This document shows positions 16,683 to 25,456 of a stretch of DNA of 42,823 bases, piece after piece. The DNA is from Caulobacteraceae bacterium. Lineage in GTDB: Bacteria; Pseudomonadota; Alphaproteobacteria; Caulobacterales; Caulobacteraceae. The position numbers and the translations under genes were made by a program. A model generated the notes under the pieces. The model did not search any database, had not been told where the DNA came from, and saw nothing but the letters and a program-made list of their open reading frames with translations. Within the stretch, counting starts at the first letter, position 1; each line of letters starts with the position of its first letter. The DNA is taken from NCBI GenBank assembly GCA_028290905.1, contig JAQGIW010000230.1, forward strand, positions 1 through 42,823, in the 5' to 3' direction.

Positions 16683-18185
16683 ATGTCCGATGGCTCAATG
16701 TCCGGGGGATTCGACACCGACGTCCTCATCGTCGGCGCCGGCCCCGCAGGTCTGGTGCTGGCGTGCGAGCTGGCCCGCCGGGGCGTCGGTTTTCGTCTGG
16801 TCGAACAGCGCGGCGAGGCGCTCAGGGCCTCGCGCGGCAAGGGGGTGCAGCCGAGGACGCTGGAGATATTCGAGGACCTGGGGGTCCTCGACGCGTTCCA
16901 TGCCGTGAGCGGGGCCTACCCGCCCTTGCGCATGATGCGGGGGGAGACGGTTGTCGGCGAGCGTCCCTTCAATGTTCAGGTCGAGCCGACCGATGACATC
17001 CCCTATCCGAACATGATCATGTCCCCGCAGTGGCGGACGGATGAGGTGTTGCGCGGTCGGCTCACCGCGCTCGGCGGCCATGTGGAATACGGAACGGCGC
17101 TCTCGTCCTTTTCGCAGGACGACGCCGCCGTCACCGCCCAGCTCGACGTCTCAGGTGTCCTCCAGAGCGTGAGGTCCCGCTACCTGGTGGGCGCCGACGG
17201 CGGCCGGAGCTCGGTGAGAAGTGGGCTGGGCCTCGCCTTCGCCGGCGAGGCGCTGGACCAGCCGCGAATGCTCATCGGCGATCTCAGTGTCGACGGCCTC
17301 GCAAGGGACGCCTGGTGGATGTGGCCGTCGGACCAGGGAATGGCGGGCCTCTGTCCCCTGCCGCACGTCGAGAGCTTTCAGATGATTATCGCGCTCGCGG
17401 ACTCCGAAGAGCCGGAACTGACAGAGGCCGCGGCCGCCAGCCTATTCCAGAGCCGCACCGGACGATCCGATCTGAAGCTTCACGATCCGACCTGGCTGTC
17501 GATCTTCACGCCCAGCCTGCGCCTGGCGGAAGCCTATCGGCGGGGCCGGGTGTTCATCGCGGGCGACGCCGCCCACGTGCATCCGCCCACAGGCGCCCAG
17601 GGCCTCAACACCAGCGTCCAGGACGCCTACAATCTCGGCTGGAAGCTGGCGCTGGTGCTCACGGGCGTGGCGGGCGAGAGGCTGCTGGCCACCTACGAGT
17701 CCGAACGCCGCCCGATCGCCGAGGCGGTGCTGCAGATCAGCAACGCCATCGCCCAACAGGGGGGCGGCGCGGGGCCGCGGGGACGGCAGACCCAGCAGCT
17801 CGACATCAACTACAGATCTTCCGTCCTCTCATTGGAACGCGGGCGGCCGGATCGCGCTCTCGTCGCCGGCGACCGCGCCCCGGACGCCGTCTACTTCGGT
17901 GATCATGGCCGGCGGCGGCGGCTCTTCGAGACTTTTCGCGGTCCGCATTTCACGCTCCTGGCGTTCGGCGACGTGGACGTCCGGGCGCCGACGACGGGTC
18001 CGGAGCTCAAGGTCGAACGCCTGGCTACCGACGGCCAGCCCGCGCTCACCTACGGGATCAGCGGTCCGGCGATCGTCCTCGTCAGGCCCGACAACTACAT
18101 CGGCCTTATCGACGAGAACCCCGCCCCCTCCGCCGCGGCCGACTACCTCGCGGCCGCGCTCTCTACGACCCCGGTCGGGGCATGA
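16683..18185 (+). CDS. FAD-dependent aromatic-type monooxygenase (PheA/TfdB/MhpA class)
   Basis: A 500-residue group A flavoprotein hydroxylase that uses NAD(P)H and O2 to hydroxylate an aromatic or polyketide-like ring. The FAD-binding DVLIVGAGPAGLVLACELAR is at about residues 13-32. The DG motif GADGGRSSVR follows mid-protein, then the GD motif FIAGDAAHVHPPTGAQGLNT and QDAYNLGWKLA. The last hundred residues (DRAPDAVYFGDHG onward) match the thioredoxin-like C-terminal domain of phenol hydroxylase relatives. GGAGG lies seven bases upstream of the ATG. It is the first gene of the central island and is preceded by operator A. It ends 49 bases from the convergent TonB receptor. It probably performs an early oxidation step on the imported substrate (inference). 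Confidence 0.93.
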   Translation: MSDGSMSGGFDTDVLIVGAGPAGLVLACELARRGVGFRLVEQRGEALRASRGKGVQPRTLEIFEDLGVLDAFHAVSGAYPPLRMMRGETVVGERPFNVQVEPTDDIPYPNMIMSPQWRTDEVLRGRLTALGGHVEYGTALSSFSQDDAAVTAQLDVSGVLQSVRSRYLVGADGGRSSVRSGLGLAFAGEALDQPRMLIGDLSVDGLARDAWWMWPSDQGMAGLCPLPHVESFQMIIALADSEEPELTEAAAASLFQSRTGRSDLKLHDPTWLSIFTPSLRLAEAYRRGRVFIAGDAAHVHPPTGAQGLNTSVQDAYNLGWKLALVLTGVAGERLLATYESERRPIAEAVLQISNAIAQQGGGAGPRGRQTQQLDINYRSSVLSLERGRPDRALVAGDRAPDAVYFGDHGRRRRLFETFRGPHFTLLAFGDVDVRAPTTGPELKVERLATDGQPALTYGISGPAIVLVRPDNYIGLIDENPAPSAAADYLAAALSTTPVGA

Positions 18186-18212
18186 GCGAGCACGTTGTCA
18201 CGCTCGATGGCG

Positions 18213-18226
18213 GCGCGTCGACGCGC
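18213..18226. terminator. 14-bp palindrome between convergent genes
   Basis: GCGCGTCGACGCGC is a perfect palindrome in the 49-base gap between the convergent monooxygenase and TonB receptor genes. It could form a cruciform or a weak terminator hairpin; there is no U-tract. Confidence 0.35.
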
Positions 18227-18234
18227 GTCGGCGG

Positions 18235-20493
18235 CTAATAACGCGCGGTGAAATTGACCACCCATTGCCGCGGTCGATTGAGACTGGCGATGTTGTACGG
18301 AGCGCCTGTCTCCGACCGGTCCGCATAGAGCGTATTGAACCTCTCATCAAAGAGGTTCGAGACGTGCGCGCCGATCGTGAAGTGGGTCCCGATGTCGAGC
18401 GACACGCCGAGGTTGACGATCTGGTAGGGTCTTTGCACGGCGGTAAAGCCTTGAAACGGACAGGGCGGCGAGAGCGCGTTGCAGCCTGCCGCGGACCATT
18501 GGGCTTGGCCGACAAACCGCGAATCGACCCTGGCGTTCAGCACCAGCTTGTCACTCAGACGGTGTCGCCAATCGCCGGCCAGCGTGGCCTGATATTCGGG
18601 CGTGTTCGGTCCGGAGTGACCGTTTGTGTTCAGGGGGTTGTTGAACCCGTCGAGAACAACCGCGGGGCCAAAGGCCGCCCTCGTCACGCCGATGCCGCCC
18701 GACAAGCTGATTTCCGGCATCGGACGCGCGGCAAACTCCAATTCGAACCCGTAGTTCTTTGACGACCCCACATTTCCATTGAACGTGAAAATGCCCCCCG
18801 AAGCGCCAATTTTGCCAACCTCGAATATGCGATTGGTATAGTCAATGTAGAACCCCGCCGCGTTGAAGGTGAGGCGGTGGTCAAATAGCGATGTCTTCAC
18901 GCCCACTTCGTAACTCAGCGCATATTCGGTCTTGAAGGGTAAAACCTCATTCACGTTCTGATCGTCCGGATTGTCGGTGAGATCACCCTGTTCGTCTCCT
19001 CTCGCCACCGTGAAATACGCCATGACATCCTTTGAGAAGTGATAGTCTATCGAGCCCCTCGGCAACACTTCGGTTCCCCGTACAGTGTCCGAGCAATGCG
19101 TCACAGTCGGGGGTGTCTGGACACAGGTGAACGCCCCGTTCGTGACCTGACTGGCAATATCCGTCTCGCCGTTCTCGAAATGCCCAATTCTAAGGCCGCC
19201 TTCGAACGACCACTTGCCCAGATCATAAGTCGCATTGCCGAAAATGGCAAAGCTATGGTTGGTGTGCTTGTATGCGGTGAAAGTGTCCAGGAATGGCAAC
19301 GGTGTCACGCTGGCGGGGTCGCCAACAATCGCCGCGGCGCCGCCAGTCTGGATTTGAGTTGCGGTGCTGCCAATCTGCTGCACGAACGCGCCGACCAACC
19401 ATCTGAAGGGCGAGGTCCCGTTGGACGACAGTCGAACCTCCTCGCTCCAGACGCTTTTCCCGAAGTCCTGGGGATAGTTTATGAACAGCTTGCCTCCAAG
19501 CTCGGGTATGACAGGAAGTCCCCCCTTGTCCAGATTACCCACCGAAGTGGTTGCGGAGTGAAAATAGGACGAGATCGACATCAGTATTACATCGCCAAAA
19601 TCATGAGTGATCACAAGAGTGGGAGAATAGAGGAATCTCCTGAAGTGTGGGACGGTTCCATCGACACCGCCATTGTAGACGGATTGGTAGGTGTGGTCGT
19701 CTGGCGGCGTATAGTACAGATTCATATTCTCTGTGTCGAGATAATCCACCGAATAGTAAAATATAGCCTTCGTTCGCCCCGCGAGATACTCCAGCGTCAG
19801 TCGACCGCCATCCTCCTCTGATCCCGGGAGCTTTCTGTTGAAGATCGGGTCAAAGAGGTACCCGTCCGACTTGTCGCTGAAGGCGCTCAGCCGCGCGAGC
19901 AAATGCCCCGGAACGATGGGACCGGATATGACACCATCCACGGTCCGTTGATTGTAGGCGCCGTATTCGAACGAGAGCTCGCCCGTCGGTGTCTCGCTGG
20001 GGAGCTTCGTCACATATTTGATCGCGCCGCCGACGTTGCTGCCGCCAAACAGCGTGCCTTGCGGGCCCTTCAGGACCTCGATGCGATCGATGTCGTTCGG
20101 GCGCACCGATTGCCCGTCGAATTGCTGCACGTCGTTGACATAGAAACCGACGCCCTGCACGACTCCGAAAGTCCCCACGCCCCGTATCACCACGTCCGGC
20201 GTATTGTCCGCCCGTTGAACGATGTTGATGTTGGTGACCAGGGAATTGAAGTCATCCAGCGTTGTCAGGTGCGCGTCGGTGATTGTCCGCGAATCGATCG
20301 CCGTGATCGTTTCCGGTATGGATTGAACATTTTCCGCCTGCTTTCTGGCGGTGACGATGACCGCCTCGACCGCGGTCCCGGAATATTGCGGCGTGGACGC
20401 TTCCGCAGCGAATGCCGCGTGGCCGAGAGTCGTCGTGCCCAACAGCATGGCCAAGGCAGGCAGCCGTCGGCCGGCATTCCGCTGGATGATCAT
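18235..20493 (-). CDS. TonB-dependent outer-membrane receptor
   Basis: A 752-residue outer-membrane beta-barrel for TonB/ExbBD-powered uptake. A signal peptide ends near AAFAAEA (about residue 30), then comes the TonB-box/plug start VEAVIVTARKQAENVQSIPETIT. Plug motifs VVIRGVGTFGVVQGVGFYVN and DIDRIEVLKGPQGTLFG are typical of the IroN/FyuA-like receptors of alphaproteobacteria. The barrel ends in RPRQWVVNFTARY with the required C-terminal aromatic. ATG 20493 is chosen because GGGGAG stands just upstream; an ATG at 20505 and a TTG at 20511 are in frame. The gene is visibly less GC-rich than its neighbours. Operator B lies across its promoter. In this setting it probably imports a bulky organic substrate rather than a siderophore (inference). 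Confidence 0.95.
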   Translation of the reverse strand: MIIQRNAGRRLPALAMLLGTTTLGHAAFAAEASTPQYSGTAVEAVIVTARKQAENVQSIPETITAIDSRTITDAHLTTLDDFNSLVTNINIVQRADNTPDVVIRGVGTFGVVQGVGFYVNDVQQFDGQSVRPNDIDRIEVLKGPQGTLFGGSNVGGAIKYVTKLPSETPTGELSFEYGAYNQRTVDGVISGPIVPGHLLARLSAFSDKSDGYLFDPIFNRKLPGSEEDGGRLTLEYLAGRTKAIFYYSVDYLDTENMNLYYTPPDDHTYQSVYNGGVDGTVPHFRRFLYSPTLVITHDFGDVILMSISSYFHSATTSVGNLDKGGLPVIPELGGKLFINYPQDFGKSVWSEEVRLSSNGTSPFRWLVGAFVQQIGSTATQIQTGGAAAIVGDPASVTPLPFLDTFTAYKHTNHSFAIFGNATYDLGKWSFEGGLRIGHFENGETDIASQVTNGAFTCVQTPPTVTHCSDTVRGTEVLPRGSIDYHFSKDVMAYFTVARGDEQGDLTDNPDDQNVNEVLPFKTEYALSYEVGVKTSLFDHRLTFNAAGFYIDYTNRIFEVGKIGASGGIFTFNGNVGSSKNYGFELEFAARPMPEISLSGGIGVTRAAFGPAVVLDGFNNPLNTNGHSGPNTPEYQATLAGDWRHRLSDKLVLNARVDSRFVGQAQWSAAGCNALSPPCPFQGFTAVQRPYQIVNLGVSLDIGTHFTIGAHVSNLFDERFNTLYADRSETGAPYNIASLNRPRQWVVNFTARY

Positions 20494-20566
20494 TTCACTC
20501 CCCATCTCCAAGCCCGCACATTTTTATTGGCGCCAGGACAGACCGGCGCGTAAGCGATCGGGAATA

Positions 20567-20596
20567 AATAGACCACTTTGGTCAATATCGTGTCAA
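20567..20596 (-). promoter_or_regulatory. Promoter of the TonB receptor gene
   Basis: On the minus strand a consensus -35 TTGACA (20596-20591) is followed after 18 bp by TCTATT (20572-20567) as -10. Transcription would start about 65 bases upstream of the receptor ATG. Operator B covers the spacer and -10, a classic repression geometry. Confidence 0.6.
20569..20585. promoter_or_regulatory. Operator B: TAGACC-N5-GGTCAA palindrome in TonB receptor promoter
   Basis: TAGACCACTTTGGTCAA shares both half-sites with operator A. It covers the spacer and -10 region of the predicted leftward receptor promoter and lies 34 bp (about three helical turns) from operator C. This places it between two divergent transport genes. 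Confidence 0.68.
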
Positions 20597-20602
20597 GGCA
20601 AA

Positions 20603-20619
20603 TTGGCCGTTGCGGTCAA
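20603..20619. promoter_or_regulatory. Operator C: TTGGCC-N5-GGTCAA palindrome before DHA2-type MFS gene
   Basis: TTGGCCGTTGCGGTCAA differs from the consensus by one base in the left half-site. It is 27 bases upstream of the MFS start at 20646, immediately upstream of the -35 of the receptor promoter, and could control the rightward gene or act cooperatively with operator B. Confidence 0.6.
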
Positions 20620-20645
20620 GACCGGAGCCCCCTAGCGTCGCGATC

Positions 20646-22088
20646 ATGGGTCGATTCAGAATGGCTGTGGGGGCCGCAGCTGTGCCTCAATCGGCTGGCG
20701 GCGGGGGGTCCGGCGCGCGCCGCGTGGCGCTGATCGTCGCCGCCGCCTTTTTCATGCAGAACCTCGACGGCGTCATCATCAACACCTCTCTGCCCCAGAT
20801 GGCGAGCGTGTTCAGGGTGAGGCCCGCCGACCTCAACGTCGGGATCACGGCGTACATGCTGTCGACCGCCGCCTTTGTGCCGCTCAGCGGCTGGGTCGCG
20901 GATCGGCTGGGCGCCAGGCGCGTGTTTGCCGGCGCCATCGTGATCTTCACCCTGGCCTCGGTAGTTTGCGGTCTCTCGCAAAATCTGTGGGAATTCAGCG
21001 CCGCCCGCGTCGTGCAAGGTCTGGGCGGCGCGCTGATGACTCCGGTCGGCCGAATGGTCGTGCTGCGTAGCGCCGGAAAGGCCGATCTGCTGGCAGCGAC
21101 GGCGCTGCTCACCTGGCCCGCCTTGATCGCGCCGGTGATCGGACCGGTGCTGGGAGGCTTCATCACCACCTATGTCTCCTGGCGCTGGAACTTCCTGCTG
21201 AATGCGCCGCTCGGGGCCGTGGGCGTCGCCTTGGTGCTCGCCTTCGTGCCGAACAGCAGCCTTGCGGCAAGGACCCGGTTCGATCTGCCGGGCTTCGCGC
21301 TGACCTCGGCGGCGCTGGTGGCGATCCTCCTGGGTCTGGAAGGCATGACCGGACCGCACTGGGCCTGGGCCGGTCTGGCGGTGCTCGCCGGCCTTGGCCT
21401 TGGCGCCGCCGCGGTGCGCCACCTGAGCCGGCGTGAAGGTCCGCTGCTGGATCTATCGCCGTTGAAGGTGCCGACCTTCACCATCTCGACGGTGGATGCG
21501 GGCAATCTGTTTCGCCTGACGATCAGCGCCACGCCATTCCTGCTGCCGCTGATGTTCCAGGTGGCGTTCGGCCTGACGGCGTGGGCGGCGGGGCTCTATG
21601 TCCTCGCCTATTTCGCCGGAAACCTGCTGATGAAGACGGTGACCACGCCGGCGCTGCGGCGGTTCGGTTTTCGCAACGTGCTGGTCGGCAACGGCGTGCT
21701 TGCGGGCGCCGCGATCCTGGCGTGCGCCGCCCTCACCCCCACGACACCGGTCGTTGTCGTGGTCATCGTGCTGCTGGCCGCGGGCCTGACCCGCTCGATG
21801 CAGTTCACGGCGCTGGCGACGCTGACCTTCGCCGATATCGAGCCTCCCCTTCGGGGTTCCTCGTCGACCTTGTCCAGCATGCTGCAACAGCTCTCGATAG
21901 GCCTCGGCATCGCCCTCGCCGCTGTCCTGATCAATGTCTCCCAGAATCTCAGGGGCGCCGACCGGCTGGCGCTCCCCGACTTTCGGCTGGCCTTCATCGT
22001 GGTCGGCCTGATCGCCGTGGCGGCGAGCGCGCTGTTCCTGCGCCTGGACGCCGACGCCGGCGCGGAGGTGAGCGGCCATCGACCCTAA
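20646..22088 (+). CDS. MFS transporter, DHA2-like (14-TM type)
   Basis: A 480-residue major facilitator protein of the inner membrane. It shows NLDGVIINTSLPQMASVF in helix 1, GWVADRLGARRVFAGAIVIF (motif A), RVVQGLGGALMTPVGRMVVL, and the DHA2 feature TYVSWRWNFLLNAPLGAVG. ATG 20646 is chosen; a TTG at 20610 in frame lies inside operator C, and ATG 20661 is also possible. No strong ribosome site is seen. It is divergent from the TonB receptor with operators B and C between them. In a catabolic setting such a protein may import the substrate across the inner membrane or export a toxic intermediate; direction cannot be read from sequence. Confidence 0.92.
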   Translation: MGRFRMAVGAAAVPQSAGGGGSGARRVALIVAAAFFMQNLDGVIINTSLPQMASVFRVRPADLNVGITAYMLSTAAFVPLSGWVADRLGARRVFAGAIVIFTLASVVCGLSQNLWEFSAARVVQGLGGALMTPVGRMVVLRSAGKADLLAATALLTWPALIAPVIGPVLGGFITTYVSWRWNFLLNAPLGAVGVALVLAFVPNSSLAARTRFDLPGFALTSAALVAILLGLEGMTGPHWAWAGLAVLAGLGLGAAAVRHLSRREGPLLDLSPLKVPTFTISTVDAGNLFRLTISATPFLLPLMFQVAFGLTAWAAGLYVLAYFAGNLLMKTVTTPALRRFGFRNVLVGNGVLAGAAILACAALTPTTPVVVVVIVLLAAGLTRSMQFTALATLTFADIEPPLRGSSSTLSSMLQQLSIGLGIALAAVLINVSQNLRGADRLALPDFRLAFIVVGLIAVAASALFLRLDADAGAEVSGHRP

Positions 22089-22121
22089 AGCGCGGCGGCA
22101 TAGGGCGCATTCCTCAGACGC

Positions 22122-23504
22122 TCAGGGTGCCGTGACGATGTTCCGGGAGACCTCTGGATCGTTCTGCATGGTTTGGTGTGCGCTGGCGGTGATCCTGAAC
22201 GGGCGCCGGGTCCAGCTCAGCGTCAAGGCCGCGAGGGTGCAGACGACGCCCCCGACGATGCCGAACGACAGGTGAAGCTTGGCCTCATCGTGAAACACGA
22301 AATCGGTCAGAAGGGCGACCGTGGTCGCGGCGAAACCGCCGCCGATGAAGTTGGTGAAGAACACGTAGACGGCTGTCGCCTGCCCGCGCATGGCGTTGGG
22401 CATGATCTCCTGCAGCGCGCCTGGTGCGAGCGGCAGACTGAACGCGGCGAAGAACGTCAGAGAGCCGAGTTCCGCGACGATCAGACCCGGCGCCGGATCG
22501 AGCGCGATCATGGCGCAGGCCAGAACGCACATGCCGGCGGCGGCGATGCTGACAAGCAGTTTGCCGTCTGTTCGGCCGCGGCGTGCGAGCGCGTCGGCGA
22601 GAGTTCCCGCGGTTGCGGTTCCGAGTGGCCCCAGGATCAGGGTCATCAGACCGATCGTCAAGCCAACCCTGGGGATGCTCCAGCCCTCGGTGCGCACCAG
22701 CAGGGTCGGCACCCACGCGACGGCGGCCTGCCCCGAAAAGTTCTGCAGGCAGAAGCCGACGTTGTGACCGAACAGCGTCCGGGCGTGGGTCTTGTAATAC
22801 CGCGCCACGGCGGCCAGCGGGACGCCCCCCGTCGCCGCCCGTCGCCCGCCCTCTAGCCGCGGCGGCTCGGGGATCATCCTCGTGAGCGGCGCGACGATGA
22901 GGCCCAGCGAGCCGACCAGGATCAGGATGACCTGCCAGGAGTGGAGCGGCCCTACCAGTGGAAGCGCGATTTTCCGATCGCCGAGGCTGTGCCAGAGGAA
23001 TCCCCCGAAGATCCCCGCGCTTGCGCCGCCGACGACCAGCCCAGCGTAGAAAAGACCCATCGCGAGGCCGCGGCGCCTGGGCGGGAAGTAATCCGCCAGC
23101 AGTGACACGCCCGCAGGCGTCACCGAGGCCTCACCGGCGCCGAGGCCGACCCGAGCCAGGAACAGTTGCCAGAAATTGGCGGCCAGGCCGCAGCTCGCCG
23201 CGGCGACGCTCCAGACGGCAACGCCCAGCGCGGCGATCGTCCTGCGTCGCCCGCCGTCGATCCACCTCGCCACCGGCAGGCCGAACAGCGCGTTGAAGGC
23301 CGCGAAGGCAAAGCCAAGCAGCAGGCTGATCTGCGTATCAGTCAGGTGAAGATCCCTTTTGATCGGCGTGACAAACAGGCCGATAATCCCTCGATCCATA
23401 AAGGCCAGCGTGCTCCCCAAGAATAGAACGAAGCACGCGAACCAGGCTTGCGCGGGAGGGGGGTATAGTTTGTCGTCGTTTTCCGCGCCGGCATATGTCG
23501 ACAT
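22122..23504 (-). CDS. MFS transporter (12-TM, Spinster/anion-cation symporter-like)
   Basis: A 460-residue inner-membrane symporter-type protein. Helix 1 has STLAFMDRGIIGLFVTPIK, followed by LTDTQISLLLGFAFAAFNAL, GLPVARWIDGGRRRTIAALG (motif A), and GLGAGEASVTPAGVSLLADY. The last is a strong hallmark of the Spinster-like/hexuronate-carboxylate group common in sphingomonad and Caulobacter catabolic clusters. The last 60 residues form the final hydrophobic segments and a polar tail. The ATG at 23504 has GGGAGGG about 11 bases upstream, a long spacing. It is convergent with the other MFS gene (33-base gap) and divergent from the GMC oxidoreductase, sharing the region with operator D. It probably takes up an organic acid or alcohol of the pathway (inference). 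Confidence 0.92.
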   Translation of the reverse strand: MSTYAGAENDDKLYPPPAQAWFACFVLFLGSTLAFMDRGIIGLFVTPIKRDLHLTDTQISLLLGFAFAAFNALFGLPVARWIDGGRRRTIAALGVAVWSVAAASCGLAANFWQLFLARVGLGAGEASVTPAGVSLLADYFPPRRRGLAMGLFYAGLVVGGASAGIFGGFLWHSLGDRKIALPLVGPLHSWQVILILVGSLGLIVAPLTRMIPEPPRLEGGRRAATGGVPLAAVARYYKTHARTLFGHNVGFCLQNFSGQAAVAWVPTLLVRTEGWSIPRVGLTIGLMTLILGPLGTATAGTLADALARRGRTDGKLLVSIAAAGMCVLACAMIALDPAPGLIVAELGSLTFFAAFSLPLAPGALQEIMPNAMRGQATAVYVFFTNFIGGGFAATTVALLTDFVFHDEAKLHLSFGIVGGVVCTLAALTLSWTRRPFRITASAHQTMQNDPEVSRNIVTAP

Positions 23505-23645
23505 TATATTTTAACCCTCCCAAATTGTATTCTATACTTCACCGACAGCGCCCTTATTACATCCGACTCCAGCCGCTCGGGATGCGGCGGTGCGCGCCAG
23601 GATCACTGATAGGGTCTGTTGCGCCGCCGGTCGTTCATAGTTATC

Positions 23646-23662
23646 TTGACCAACTCGGTCAA
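23646..23662. promoter_or_regulatory. Operator D: TTGACC-N5-GGTCAA perfect palindrome before GMC oxidoreductase
   Basis: TTGACCAACTCGGTCAA has perfectly symmetric half-sites. It is 35 bases upstream of the GMC start and 142 bases upstream of the divergent MFS start. AT-rich sequence on both sides fits a promoter region. It matches the other four sites in spacing and half-sites. Confidence 0.68.
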
Positions 23663-23696
23663 TATTTTACGGCTGGCCCCATCCCGGAGGTCTGCT

Positions 23697-25454
23697 TTGG
23701 GCGACGGTTTCGACTACATCATCGCCGGAGGCGGGACGGCGGGGTGCGTCCTCGCCAACCGACTCTCGGCGCAGTCGCGCAATAGGGTGCTGCTCATCGA
23801 AGCGGGCATCGACACCCCGCCGGGGCGGGTTCCAGCCGACATCCTCGACCCCTACCCCCTCTCCTACGGCAATCCGCGCTACCGCTGGGCGCTCAGCGGA
23901 CACGCGCTCACCGAGCACACCTCACCGCCGATCCCCCTGCTGCACGGACGGGTCATGGGGGGCGGGTCCTCGATCATGGGCATGATCATGCTGCGGGGAA
24001 CGCCCGACGACTACGACGGCTGGGCGGACCAGGGCGCGGAAGGATGGCGCTGGCGCGACGTCCTTCCCTATTTTCGGCGGCTGGAGCACGACCTGGATTT
24101 CGGTGGAGAGTTGCATGGGGCGGAAGGTCCGACGGAGATTCGCCGTCATCGAGCCGAGGACTGGCCGCCGCTCGCCAAGGCCGCGGGCGCCTACGCCGCC
24201 CGCGTGGGAACGCCGTTCGTCGCCGACATGAACGGGGACTTCGAGGACGGCTATGGCGCCTTGCCGATCGCCGGCCCGGCGACGCGCCGAGCCTCCAGCG
24301 CCATCTCCTATCTCACCCCCGACGTGCGCTCGCGCCCCAACCTCGAGATCCTGGCGGAAGCGACCGTGGCGGACCTGATCTTCGACGGCGCCAGGGTTGT
24401 CGGCGTGCGGGCCAGGGTCGGGGGCCAGATCCTCCCGTTCCATGCGTCAGAGACCATTCTCTCGATGGGAGCCCTGCTGACGCCGATGTTCCTGCTCAGG
24501 CGAGGATTGGGCGATCCCGTCCAGCTGTCGGCCGCCGGCGTCCCCGTGCGACTCGCCCGGCCGGGCGTCGGGGCGAACCTGCAGAACCATGCGAGCCTGC
24601 TGGTGCTCGCCCATCTGCGCCCCGCCGCCGTCCAGCGGAGACCCGCGCGCAACCACAACAACACGATATTCCGCTACACCTCAGGCGTCGGCGGCGTCGG
24701 CCAGTCGGACATGGCCCTGGCGCTCGGCAGCCGGGCCAGTTGGCACGCCATCGCCCGCCGGATGGCGCACATCAGCCCGCTGGTGATGGCGCCGGCCTCG
24801 CGCGGGCGCGTGAGGCTGCGGCCGACGAACGAGGCCAACTCAGACTGTACGATCGAATACAACCTGCTGGGCGATCCGCGAGACGAAGCCCGGCTCACCG
24901 ACGCCCTGTCTCGAATCGCGCTGTTGCTGGTCTCCCCCGAGGTCTCTCCGCTTCTGGGCGTTCCCGTCGGCGCCAGCCGCCTCGCCAACGCTGCCCGGTT
25001 CAGCCTGCGGACGCCCCTGAACGCCGTCCGCGCCCAGGGAATCGCGACGCTGCTCGATATCGTCCCCGGCCTCGGGGATCGGGTCGTTGGCGCGATCGGC
25101 GGTCCGGGCGGAGCGCTCGCCGAGTTGCTCTCCGACTCCGCGCGGCTGGCCGAATTCGTACGCGCGAACGTCTCGCCGGTCGCCCATCACTCCGGGACCT
25201 GCAGGATGGGATCGGCGGAAGACCCGATGTCGGTGGTCGATCCCCAGGGCCGCGTCCATGGCGTCGCCGGCCTGCGGATCGCCGACGCCTCGGTGATGCC
25301 GACCGTGCCACGCGGCAACACCAACCTGCCCACGCTCATGGTCGCCGAGAAGATCGCGGACCTGATCCTGGGACGCGGCGCTCCCGCCGACGAGACCATC
25401 CGAGCGCGCGCCGGGGAGCCCTTGCCTCCCGCGCCCATGGCCGACAACATCTAG
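23697..25454 (+). CDS. GMC-family FAD oxidoreductase (choline/alcohol dehydrogenase-like)
   Basis: A 585-residue glucose-methanol-choline oxidoreductase that oxidises an alcohol to an aldehyde or ketone. The FAD-binding DYIIAGGGTAGCVLANRLSA is at about residues 5-24. GMC signature 1 is near residue 85 (GRVMGGGSSIMGMIMLRGT), then DDYDGWADQGAEGW. The C-terminal active site is VAHHSGTCRMG with the catalytic histidine, then ADASVMPTVPRGNTNLPTLM with the second active-site residue (N). I take TTG 23697 as start: GGAGG lies six bases upstream and translation then begins just before the FAD motif. Longer in-frame starts would read through operator D. The gene is two bases upstream of the GntR regulator and so cotranscribed with it. 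Confidence 0.92.
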   Translation: MGDGFDYIIAGGGTAGCVLANRLSAQSRNRVLLIEAGIDTPPGRVPADILDPYPLSYGNPRYRWALSGHALTEHTSPPIPLLHGRVMGGGSSIMGMIMLRGTPDDYDGWADQGAEGWRWRDVLPYFRRLEHDLDFGGELHGAEGPTEIRRHRAEDWPPLAKAAGAYAARVGTPFVADMNGDFEDGYGALPIAGPATRRASSAISYLTPDVRSRPNLEILAEATVADLIFDGARVVGVRARVGGQILPFHASETILSMGALLTPMFLLRRGLGDPVQLSAAGVPVRLARPGVGANLQNHASLLVLAHLRPAAVQRRPARNHNNTIFRYTSGVGGVGQSDMALALGSRASWHAIARRMAHISPLVMAPASRGRVRLRPTNEANSDCTIEYNLLGDPRDEARLTDALSRIALLLVSPEVSPLLGVPVGASRLANAARFSLRTPLNAVRAQGIATLLDIVPGLGDRVVGAIGGPGGALAELLSDSARLAEFVRANVSPVAHHSGTCRMGSAEDPMSVVDPQGRVHGVAGLRIADASVMPTVPRGNTNLPTLMVAEKIADLILGRGAPADETIRARAGEPLPPAPMADNI

Positions 25455-25456
25455 AC

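Noticed and set aside
24044-25456. Long upstream extension of the GntR regulator inside the GMC gene
   Set aside because: Only the part from ATG 25457 has winged-helix and FCD homology; the rest is antisense-like filler in another frame of the GMC gene.
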